Below are positions 17,534-24,843 of a DNA stretch of 64,000 nucleotides, piece after piece; within the stretch, counting starts at the first letter, position 1; each line of letters starts with the position of its first letter. The translations under genes and the position numbers were made by a program. The notes beneath the pieces were generated by a model, which was not told where the DNA came from, made no database searches, and saw only the letters and a list, made by a program, of their open reading frames with translations. Source of the DNA: Bremerella alba. GTDB lineage: Bacteria > Planctomycetota > Planctomycetia > Pirellulales > Pirellulaceae. The DNA lies in assembly GCF_013618625.1 (NCBI RefSeq), contig NZ_JABRWO010000003.1, positions 186,001-250,000 of the forward strand. The letters are read 5' to 3'.

Positions 17534-18982
17534 TTAAACGTTCTCAGGCACGATAAACGGGGCACGGTACTCACGTTTAAGTAGTCCGTTGGCCTTTTCG
17601 TCTTGAGGGAACGTCTCGGTTTTCGGGTCAATTTGCAGCGTTTTTCCGAGTTGAACGTGGGCCGAGGCGACATCGACCCCGTTGGCGGCCAAGTGCGATT
17701 GCATGCGACCGACGGCCTCGTTAACAAGTGGTTGCTCTTGAGTACGTTCCGGAAGAGATTTCAGGGAAATCGTGTCACTAACCTTATGCGAGATGTTTCC
17801 GAGGTGGCAAAGCGCGGTTGAGAGATGTCCCGTACGGACGTCGCAGTTCAGGTCAGATGTCTTCCGCGACCGAACAGCTTTCACGAAGTTTTCTCGATGA
17901 AGCTGTCGCCCGCCGTCAGGCCCTGTGGTTCCTTTGATTTCTCGAATCGTCTTGCCTTGAGGGTCAATGACCTTTCCCGTGTCGAAACCAACGTAGGTCG
18001 CTTCTTCCCCTTCGACGACGATTCCGTAACTGAGTCCCATGTGCTTGCAGGTGTCCTTCTTTCCGGTCGCTGTGGGCAGATCACGGATCTCGAAGGTGAT
18101 CGGAGCTTGGGCGTATTCGTACCGTAGAAGATGCGTGTTCGGCGTTTGGCCGTTGTCATCCCACACATAGCGTCCGCCGACACTGGTGACGGCAGTCGGG
18201 AATTCTTCGGCACCGATCGACCAGCGACACAGATCGAGAATGTGTGGTCCGTTGTTGCCCAATTCCGCATTGCCGTATTCCCAGAACCAATGCCAATCGT
18301 AGTGATAATTGGCACGTTCCAGTTTCGTCGGGGCAGGGCCGCACCACTGATTGTGGTCGACAGTAGCTGGTGGTTGAAGAGCGGCGTCAGGACGTCCAAT
18401 CGAATTGCGACGCGTTAAGTAAACTCCCTTGACCTGTTTGACTTTTCCCAACACGCCTTGCTGGATTTCTTGGAAGAAGTCTTTCAAGTGGGTAAAGCTT
18501 CGGCGTTGAATTCCGACTTGCACAATCCGATCATACTTCTTGGCTGCCTTTTCCATCTGCCCAGCTTCCCAGATGTTGTGGGAACAAGGCTTCTCGGTGT
18601 AAACGTCTTTGCCGGCCTGACAGCCCCAAACGGTACCGAGTCCATGCCAGTGATTGGGAACTGCCAAAACAACCGCATCAACATCTGGATCGTCAAATAC
18701 CTGACGCATGTCGTTATACGTCTTTAGCTTGCGGTTGAACTTCTTTTGGAATTCCTCCGCTCGCTTGCCCAGGACCGCACTATCGACATCGCAAGCACCC
18801 ACGACACGAACCCCAGAGACCTCAGGAAAGCCGTTCAGGTGAGTTCGGCCAATTCCGTTCAGGCCAATCACGACGACACGTAGCTCGTCGTTGGCCGAGG
18901 CGAACGCGGAAGGTGTGGACATCGAGGTCACGGCAGTTGCAGATGCAGCAGCAAGGAACTGGCGTCGATTCAAGGAAAGCAT
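17534..18982 (-). CDS. Tat-exported Gfo/Idh/MocA family oxidoreductase
   Basis: 482 residues. The signal MLSLNRRQFLAAASATAV is of twin-arginine type. The Rossmann domain spans about 34-170: LRVVVIGLNGIGRTHLNGF (a G-x-N-G-x-G variant of the dinucleotide fingerprint), VVLAVPNHWHGLGTVWGC, and YTEKPCSHNIWEAG, which holds the EKP triad. The substrate domain has YHYDWHWFWEYGNAELGNNG followed by PHILDLCRW, the family's conserved His helix. Proteins with this W-F-W-E-Y-G-N-A pattern are numerous in Planctomycetes and are thought to oxidise sugars or glycosides outside the cytoplasm. It is the middle gene of a minus-strand set (61 bases after the gene at 19044-20027, 148 before lacI) that starts from operator site 4. 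Confidence 0.88.
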   Translation of the reverse strand: MLSLNRRQFLAAASATAVTSMSTPSAFASANDELRVVVIGLNGIGRTHLNGFPEVSGVRVVGACDVDSAVLGKRAEEFQKKFNRKLKTYNDMRQVFDDPDVDAVVLAVPNHWHGLGTVWGCQAGKDVYTEKPCSHNIWEAGQMEKAAKKYDRIVQVGIQRRSFTHLKDFFQEIQQGVLGKVKQVKGVYLTRRNSIGRPDAALQPPATVDHNQWCGPAPTKLERANYHYDWHWFWEYGNAELGNNGPHILDLCRWSIGAEEFPTAVTSVGGRYVWDDNGQTPNTHLLRYEYAQAPITFEIRDLPTATGKKDTCKHMGLSYGIVVEGEEATYVGFDTGKVIDPQGKTIREIKGTTGPDGGRQLHRENFVKAVRSRKTSDLNCDVRTGHLSTALCHLGNISHKVSDTISLKSLPERTQEQPLVNEAVGRMQSHLAANGVDVASAHVQLGKTLQIDPKTETFPQDEKANGLLKREYRAPFIVPENV

Positions 18983-19043
18983 ATGAGTACCTATTGGGCA
19001 AAGCTTGAATTGTGAGGGAAGGAAGTGCAGAGTCGCGTGCGTG

Positions 19044-20027
19044 CTATTTCTTGTCGCTTAAAAGGCGATCCAAAGAAATGGCTTCTCCATCGGCATCGCG
19101 GCTCATGTCCGCAGCCGTCATAAAGGCGACAATTTCCAACGTCTCTGCTGGCGAAATAGGAGGCTCTTTTGTCTGAAAGAACTTTACGATCTCGACAACC
19201 AGTAAATTGTAGTTGGCGCGAATCTTGGTGAGCTCAATATTCTTTTTTCCGAAGACAACCACGCCGTATCCGTACGAACCATCTCGAATACCACGGAATG
19301 TTCCGACACGGCCATCTTCCCAAACGCCCGTGACGATCTCGACCCCTTCGGCTTGCGTGCGCTGCACGCTTTTGCATCCAGGTCCCATGACGGTAAAGAG
19401 GGTTTCCACCCCATGGATGCCATACCAGAACAGGTCGGGGTGGGTTGGATCCAATTTGCATGGGCTATAGGCAACGCAGCCAACGACGTCCTCTTTCTTC
19501 AGGTCGATCACTTCCTGGCAGTACCGGAGGGTCGAAGAAGAGAAGAATGGAGTGCCTGTCTTTTCCGACAATGCAATTAGCTGCTTGGCTTCTTCAAGAG
19601 AAGCCGTGATCGGCTTGTCGACGAAAATCGGAATGCCGGCTTCAAGGACAGGCGTGGCTTGTGCCAGGTGCACTCGCCCGTCGACGCTGTTCATAATCAC
19701 TGCATCGACCTTCTTGAGCAAAGCATCGATAGAAGGAACGATCTCGATCCCCATGTCTTGGATCTGTTTGGTGAACCCTTCGATTCGATCGGCACTGGTA
19801 GGCAGGTCGGGACTTCCACCCGGAAACGCAGCTACAACAGTGGCTTTCTGCAATTCGGGGGAAGAATCCTTGGCGTTGATCGTCTTGGCGAAAGCAACGG
19901 CGTGCGAACTGTCGAGTCCGATCAACCCGATCCGTATTGTCTCGGCCGCATTTGCTGAATTGTGTGCAAACAAACTAGCCATTAAGCAAACGACCGTGGT
20001 GATAACGAGCGAAATTCTCACGGGCAA
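19044..20027 (-). CDS. Exported Gfo/Idh/MocA-like oxidoreductase, short form
   Basis: 327 residues with a Sec-type signal (MPVRISLVITTVVCLMASLF, ending ANA-AE), in contrast to the Tat signals of its neighbours. The N-terminal domain reads IRIGLIGLDSSHAVAFAKTI, a degenerate dinucleotide fingerprint, and FVDKPITASLEEAKQL has D-K-P in place of E-K-P. The substrate domain has LFWYGIHGVETLFTVMGPGC. A NAD(P) enzyme exported unfolded by Sec would need cofactor in the periplasm, so this could be a binding or non-redox member; that is inference. It is the first gene of the oxidoreductase-oxidoreductase-lacI set, and operator site 4 is centred 83.5 bases before its start. Confidence 0.8.
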   Translation of the reverse strand: MPVRISLVITTVVCLMASLFAHNSANAAETIRIGLIGLDSSHAVAFAKTINAKDSSPELQKATVVAAFPGGSPDLPTSADRIEGFTKQIQDMGIEIVPSIDALLKKVDAVIMNSVDGRVHLAQATPVLEAGIPIFVDKPITASLEEAKQLIALSEKTGTPFFSSSTLRYCQEVIDLKKEDVVGCVAYSPCKLDPTHPDLFWYGIHGVETLFTVMGPGCKSVQRTQAEGVEIVTGVWEDGRVGTFRGIRDGSYGYGVVVFGKKNIELTKIRANYNLLVVEIVKFFQTKEPPISPAETLEIVAFMTAADMSRDADGEAISLDRLLSDKK

Positions 20028-20437
20028 AGCCTTTGATAGGAGGGAGGCAGGAACGCTTGGCTAGAAAACCAAGCGTCGAATACATCAAATCTATCCTGCT
20101 AAGATACCACGTGACATCATGTGAGTAAAGCTTTTTCTTGCCAAGGTCCTTGGATCAGCAGGGTGCCGCTCTTATGGGTTGCGTTGGCCCTGCAAGTGAA
20201 AAGAGGCGGTAGATACGCTTCCCCCGTAGCTACTGGGAGTGCCAGCACAGTAAGGACTTAAACTCGTAAGAAAGGCTGTTCTGGTCGTAGGAATCGGAAA
20301 ATCTTTTCGCATGCACCCGATATTCTGGGGGAACACAGATGAAATCGCTACCGAACCGCGATCGGACGCGCCGATGGCAACTCTTGTACAGGCTTTAGTG
20401 ATTCTTCTGACGGAATCTTCTTTGACAAGGCAGGGCA
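20028..20437. other. 410-base divergent intergenic region
   Basis: It separates the minus-strand oxidoreductase genes from the plus-strand porin gene. Besides operator site 4 it contains a 13-base palindrome CCAAGGTCCTTGG (20141-20153) and a hairpin GCAGGG/CCCTGC (20158-20163, 20188-20193). No RNA gene was recognised. Confidence 0.4.
20101..20120 (-). promoter_or_regulatory. LacI-type operator, site 4 (before the oxidoreductase-lacI genes)
   Basis: On the minus strand ATGATGTCACGTGGTATCTT, with the same left half and CG centre as site 3. Centred 83.5 bases before the start codon at 20027, exactly the distance seen for site 3 and nagB. This suggests both promoters are placed the same way and that the regulator controls its own transcript. 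Confidence 0.65.
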
Positions 20438-21634
20438 GTGTCTATTCTCTCTCATCCTATTCGAATTGTACTGGTAGTAATTGGAGTTCTGGCATCTGGC
20501 GCCATGGTGCACGGGCAAGGTATTGCCGTGACAGGGGTTGGTCCAGTGAATCGGTCGATGGGGGGGGCTGGTACGGCCGCACCGCTGGATGCGATCGGTG
20601 CACTCCATTGGAACCCTGCGTCGATCAGCTATCTCGAGCAGTCCGAGGTCTCGTTCGGCATGGAAGGTTTGCTGGCGGACATCGGGCTTTCATCGACGGT
20701 GGGTGGCAATACCCAGACAACTAATGGAGAGGCAGGCGTCGCGATTATTCCTGCAGTTGGCTGGGTTGATCATCTAGAGGGGACTCCATTAACCATTGGA
20801 ATGGGCGTCTATGGGATTGGTGGTTTCCGGAATAATATGCCGGTCGATGCGAGCAATCCTCTTTTGGCGTCGAGTCCAATATTTGCCGATGCTGAAATCA
20901 TGCAGATCGCTCCCACGATGTCACTTCGTTTGGGTGAATGCTGGTCGATCGGTGTCGCTCCAACGATTACCGCTGCCCGCATGCAGTTCGATCCTCTCGG
21001 GCCTTCGGCAATTACACCCACAAGCACGGTAGGTTCGGGCAATCGGGTTCATTGGGGTGGAGGTATCCAAGGTGGGATCTACTATGCCAGTCCCAGTTGC
21101 TGGCGAGCCGGTTTCACGATTAAGAGCACGCAATGGTTTGAGCAGTTCCGTTTCTTTACGCCGTCGGGGGTCGTCCGGTTTGATCTCGATTATCCGATGA
21201 TTCTTTCCAGTGGTTTGGCCTATTACGGCTGGGATCGCTGGGTCTTCGCCGCAGACGCACGGTATTTCGATTATGCCAATACTCAGGGTTTTAGCGATCT
21301 TGGATGGCAAAATGTGTTTGCCGGTGCGATCGGAACGCAATACCAACTCAACGACCTTTGGAAGTTGCGGGCTGGCTATAACTTCAACCAGAACCCGATT
21401 GGCTCGGAAGATGTTTATACGAATATCTCTAGCCCGCTGATTCAAACGCACAACATCGCACTAGGAGCAGGGTGTTTGCTGACCGATGGCGTCGAATTGA
21501 ATCTTGCTTATGTGTATCTTGTCGATTCAGCGGTCTCTGGGCCTGCTCCATCGCCGCCGTTCGGTGCCAACGATACCATCTCGCATAACATCAGCGCACA
21601 CTCATTAGTGATGGGTGTCCAGATTCGGTATTAG
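20438..21634 (+). CDS. FadL/OmpP1/TodX-type outer membrane protein
   Basis: 398 residues. The start is the GTG at 20438, with AAGG 7 bases upstream, giving a clean signal peptide ending VHG-Q. The mature N-terminus is the FadL hatch signature: VNRSMGGAGTAAPLDAIGAL followed by HWNPASIS. The rest alternates polar and hydrophobic residues in the manner of a beta barrel (for example RAGFTIKSTQWFEQFRFF, LWKLRAGYNFNQNPIGS) and ends in SLVMGVQIRY with a terminal aromatic residue. The family carries hydrophobic molecules such as fatty acids or aromatics across the outer membrane. Neighbours on the same strand are signalling genes 213 bases away, so it is probably transcribed alone. Confidence 0.85.
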   Translation: MSILSHPIRIVLVVIGVLASGAMVHGQGIAVTGVGPVNRSMGGAGTAAPLDAIGALHWNPASISYLEQSEVSFGMEGLLADIGLSSTVGGNTQTTNGEAGVAIIPAVGWVDHLEGTPLTIGMGVYGIGGFRNNMPVDASNPLLASSPIFADAEIMQIAPTMSLRLGECWSIGVAPTITAARMQFDPLGPSAITPTSTVGSGNRVHWGGGIQGGIYYASPSCWRAGFTIKSTQWFEQFRFFTPSGVVRFDLDYPMILSSGLAYYGWDRWVFAADARYFDYANTQGFSDLGWQNVFAGAIGTQYQLNDLWKLRAGYNFNQNPIGSEDVYTNISSPLIQTHNIALGAGCLLTDGVELNLAYVYLVDSAVSGPAPSPPFGANDTISHNISAHSLVMGVQIRY

Positions 21635-21664
21635 CAAACGACAGGGAAATCCTCATATTGCGAG

Positions 21665-21686
21665 TTCGGTTTTCGTAGTAACCGAA
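21665..21686 (+). terminator. Hairpin after the FadL-like gene
   Basis: TTCGGTT (21665-21671) and AACCGAA (21680-21686) form a perfect 7-base-pair stem with an 8-base loop, 30 bases after the stop codon. No T-run follows, so the terminator role is uncertain. Confidence 0.4.
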
Positions 21687-21847
21687 GCAGGTTTGCGGGT
21701 TCTCCTAAAAGTAACGACAATTCGCCCGCCAATGACCGAACGTTTTGACCTTCGGGGAAATGTAACCTATCTTTCGTAAGATAATCCCATTTTTGCATGC
21801 TGAACCCTTTCTCGCTGCATATAGGTTACGTCCCGGAGAGACAGTTG

Positions 21848-22225
21848 ATGAGCTTGCCACAGTCGCACGCGCCGACTGACGAACAGTCGATCAATTGGGA
21901 AACATTGAAAACACGCTGTATTGGTCGTCTCGATCTGGTCGAGAAGGCGCTACATCGCTTTCAAGGTTCCCTGGCGGACGATCTACAATCGTTGGAAGAA
22001 GCCATAGAAACGCTCGATTCAGAAGAAGTTGCTCGGATTGCACATCGCATTAAGGGAACATCCTTGACCGTTTCTGCTGATCGTCTGGCAGGGTTCGCAA
22101 TGAACTTAGAGAGACAGGCGGAAGAAGACTCAAGCTACGACGAAGAATCTCTTGCTGATATTCGTGACGAATGTTGCCGACTGAGCCAGCTCATCTCGCA
22201 GCAAAGGTCCGGGGGAAGTCAATGA
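21848..22225 (+). CDS. Histidine phosphotransfer (HPt) protein
   Basis: 125 residues from the ATG at 21848 (GGAGA about 9 bases upstream); an in-frame ATG at 21797 is less likely. It is a single HPt four-helix domain. The phosphorylated residue is His66 in VARIAHRIKGTSLTVSADRL. HPt proteins pass phosphate between receiver domains in multi-step phosphorelays. Its stop codon overlaps the start of the HD-GYP response regulator (ATGA), so the two are translated together and are likely partners. The hybrid histidine kinase at 24844-30789, which ends in a receiver domain but has no HPt of its own, is a candidate phosphate donor. Confidence 0.88.
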   Translation: MSLPQSHAPTDEQSINWETLKTRCIGRLDLVEKALHRFQGSLADDLQSLEEAIETLDSEEVARIAHRIKGTSLTVSADRLAGFAMNLERQAEEDSSYDEESLADIRDECCRLSQLISQQRSGGSQ

Positions 22226-23325
22226 TCGTTCACGACCGCGATACCAGCCAGGCACCTATTTTATTGGTCGATGATGATCCGTCGTGCCTGGGCATGTTAA
22301 GCGATGTTCTGGGCGCGTTAGGAATCCCTGTAGAAACAGCCCGAGATGGGAACGAAGCCCTGGAGATGATCTATCAGGGGGATTTTCGGATTGTTCTTTC
22401 CGATTGGCAAATGCCTGGGATGTCTGGCGTCGAACTATGTCGTCGAGTTCGTCAACGACCGCTGAGCGGATATGTTTACTTCATTCTGCTGACATCGCTT
22501 GATCGGCAGCACAACCTGGTAAGCGGATTACGGGCCGGTGCAGACGACTTTATTACAAAGCCATTTGACCCTGAAGAGCTTCACATTCGGCTTCGTGCGG
22601 CAAATCGAATTGTGTCTCTGGAAAGCCGGAATGTTATCATCTTCGCGCTGGCCAAATTAGCCGAGTCACGCGATCCCGAAACAGGGGCACACCTTGAAAG
22701 AATGCGAGAATACTCGCGTCTTCTGGCCGAGGATCTCTCGCATCAGGCGAAGTACGCCGATATCGTCGATGCCGACTATGTAAGGACGATTTACCTTACG
22801 AGTCCTTTGCACGATATCGGAAAAGTCGGAATCCCGGATCATGTGCTGCTTAAACCGGGCAAGCTGACAAAGGAAGAATTCGAGATTATGAAGCAGCATT
22901 CATTGGTGGGTTTCCACACGTTGGATGCCGCCGTGCGAGAACAGCCTGAGGCAGCCTACTTGCGTTTCGCGCGTGATATTGCCTGTTCACATCACGAAAA
23001 ATACGACGGCAGTGGCTATCCTTACGGTCTCAAAGGAGAAGAAATTCCTCTGTGTGGCCGTATCGTCGCCGTTGCCGATGTGTATGATGCCCTGACAACC
23101 GCACGCGTGTACAAGGAAGCTTTCAGTCACGAAAAAGCTTGCCAAATCATTCTCGAGGGGCGCGGGGCCCACTTTGATCCTGACATTGTCGACGCCTTCT
23201 TCCGCCATGAAGAAGAGATCGTCGACATTAATCAGCGATTAAATGACGCCTTGGTTTATCCAGAGCTCCCCCAGATGTCGCCTGGCGTTTTGTATCCCAA
23301 CGGGCAGGTTCCAGCCGCCAATTAG
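22222..23325 (+). CDS. Response regulator with HD-GYP phosphodiesterase domain
   Basis: 367 residues; the start at 22222 follows GGGGGAAG and overlaps the HPt stop. Residues 12-130 form a receiver domain (LLVDDDP acid pocket, phosphorylated Asp61 in VLSDWQMPGMSG, Lys in ITKPFDP). Residues about 140-335 form an HD-GYP domain with all hallmark residues: His197-Asp198 (PLHDIGKVGIPDH), and HHEKYDGSGYP (257-267). Intact HD-GYP domains hydrolyse cyclic di-GMP, lowering it to favour motility or dispersal. The protein is cytoplasmic, RpfG-like. The 3' end overlaps that of the convergent methyltransferase gene by 4 bases. Confidence 0.93.
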   Translation: MIVHDRDTSQAPILLVDDDPSCLGMLSDVLGALGIPVETARDGNEALEMIYQGDFRIVLSDWQMPGMSGVELCRRVRQRPLSGYVYFILLTSLDRQHNLVSGLRAGADDFITKPFDPEELHIRLRAANRIVSLESRNVIIFALAKLAESRDPETGAHLERMREYSRLLAEDLSHQAKYADIVDADYVRTIYLTSPLHDIGKVGIPDHVLLKPGKLTKEEFEIMKQHSLVGFHTLDAAVREQPEAAYLRFARDIACSHHEKYDGSGYPYGLKGEEIPLCGRIVAVADVYDALTTARVYKEAFSHEKACQIILEGRGAHFDPDIVDAFFRHEEEIVDINQRLNDALVYPELPQMSPGVLYPNGQVPAAN

Positions 23326-24437
23326 TTTTCGACGACTTTGCCATTTTTGGCAATCCGCCCAGAGCGAGATGGACGCGATACTTCGGCAGGATCCAGACGT
23401 CGAATACAGTCCGGTGCACGATGACTTGCGTAATTGACAATGATCTCTGTGCGATCTCGAGTTAGTTCCATCTTGGCCGTGTTAAAGCCTGCCATTTCGT
23501 AAATATTTAACACGTCCTCTACCGTTCTTTGATAGAAGAACCAGTCTAAATGCCATTGATAGGGGGTTTCGTCGTACTGATCTGTGTCCTTAAAGGCAAT
23601 TACAAGAGCACCACCATCCGATAAGGTCTCGCCAAGCCCACTAAAGATGCCTACTAGATGCTCGTCGGTAAGATAGTCTGCCAAACCAACACTATAGATA
23701 ATATCAAACGTTCCATATTTCGACTTGGTTGCCTCGGCGTTGCGCGCTCGCATGGCATTAAAGCGAACTGGCTTGAGGGTGGTCGAAGGTGGAAGCTGCG
23801 AAGCGACCTTAGCTTCAATGTACTCTAAAGCGACTGGATCATTATCCATCGCAACCACTTCTATGTTGCGACCCTCAAACTCAGGCCAATCCAAAAACTC
23901 GCGACACGGACCACACGCGATATCCATGATTCTAAGGTCCCCCTCGCGCGAGGTAATCTCGTTGAGAAGATACTCGCGAACCATGTCCTTGCGTCCGCGA
24001 ACGGCATTGGCAAGTGGCAATTCCGAGATACATAGGTCGATATAGGCCCCTATACCGCGGGCAGGCGTTTCTTCCTCGTACAGCTTGACGAGCATTTCGT
24101 AATCCCCAGCAAAGCCGCTGGGCTTGGTTCTTGCACGATTTCCGATCCAGCTTTGAGAAAACCAGGGCGAGGTCTCCTCGCGGAAGCGCGCCTGAACTTC
24201 TTTGATCAGGTCTGGCTCACTCTCGTGGGCGCGTTCAAATGCGCGACAGGACTCTTGAGATTGCTTGAAGGCGGCGAGCGTCCGTTGATGAAACTCATCG
24301 TTGTGTTGCGGGATGGCGTCCTTGTCGATCTCGCTTTCAAGTTGAGTTAGCTGACGCTTGAATTCCGCCACGTCCTTTGAGAAGAATTCGATCACACTTG
24401 GTAGTCTTGAATTTATCGAATCATTCGATTGTATCAT
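23322..24437 (-). CDS. Class I SAM-dependent methyltransferase
   Basis: 371 residues. Residues about 1-100 are a helical N-terminal extension. The SAM-binding core starts near residue 165: LRIMDIACGPCREFLDWPEF (motif I), IEVVAMDNDPVALEYIE (motif II, acidic residue binding the ribose), FDIIYSVGLADYLTDEHLVG (motif IV/V). The pattern KPSGFAGDYEMLVKLYEEE ahead of the core is shared by a group of methyltransferases annotated in databases as extracellular-factor (3-hydroxypalmitate methyl ester) biosynthesis proteins; I recall this family from memory and give it modest weight. If correct, it would make a diffusible fatty-acid ester signal, which would suit its place next to an RpfG-like HD-GYP regulator. 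Confidence 0.75.
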   Translation of the reverse strand: MIQSNDSINSRLPSVIEFFSKDVAEFKRQLTQLESEIDKDAIPQHNDEFHQRTLAAFKQSQESCRAFERAHESEPDLIKEVQARFREETSPWFSQSWIGNRARTKPSGFAGDYEMLVKLYEEETPARGIGAYIDLCISELPLANAVRGRKDMVREYLLNEITSREGDLRIMDIACGPCREFLDWPEFEGRNIEVVAMDNDPVALEYIEAKVASQLPPSTTLKPVRFNAMRARNAEATKSKYGTFDIIYSVGLADYLTDEHLVGIFSGLGETLSDGGALVIAFKDTDQYDETPYQWHLDWFFYQRTVEDVLNIYEMAGFNTAKMELTRDRTEIIVNYASHRAPDCIRRLDPAEVSRPSRSGRIAKNGKVVEN

Positions 24438-24843
24438 GGCTATATCCTAAAACTCAGGTCCTGAAATTTGCATATTTCGCCGCAACAAAATGAATGCGGC
24501 ATGACTTGGGACTACATCAGAATAAGTAAGGCGCGGAAAATCAACCAAGAAAGTTGCTATTTAGACATAAGGGGGGGTGTGCTTGCGTAAGATCCATCAA
24601 TTATATGCCCCTTATGACCCATACGCATTGCGCAATAAGCGCTTTAAGAGCTTCGGTCCGTCTAGTGGCTTTAAAGAAAGCTATGGTTTAGCTGATTTCG
24701 TGCGCAAAATTTGTGCGCGGATCTGACCTTGAAGGGTGCAGCATTCTCTCTGGATAGCAGGGATCGAAATGGCATTGGTGGAGATGGGGTTTCCAAACCG
24801 TCAAAAGCTGGAACGATTCCATAGATGAGAACAATAGAAAACC
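24438..24843. other. 406-base intergenic region before the giant sensor kinase
   Basis: Divergent promoters for the methyltransferase (minus) and the sensor kinase (plus) must lie here. It contains a 17-base palindrome GCGCAAAATTTGTGCGC at 24702-24718 (7 of 8 pairs match), about 125 bases before the kinase start, and a run of seven G near 24571. No gene of its own is convincing. Confidence 0.4.

Noticed and set aside
20311-20724. 137-residue plus-strand frame overlapping the FadL-like gene start
   Set aside because: A different frame of the FadL gene 5' end; the GTG at 20438 has a ribosome-binding site, signal peptide and FadL hatch motif.
24571-24577. Run of seven G in the region before the giant sensor gene as a phase-variable tract
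   Set aside because: Too short to be prone to slippage, and far from the start codon.
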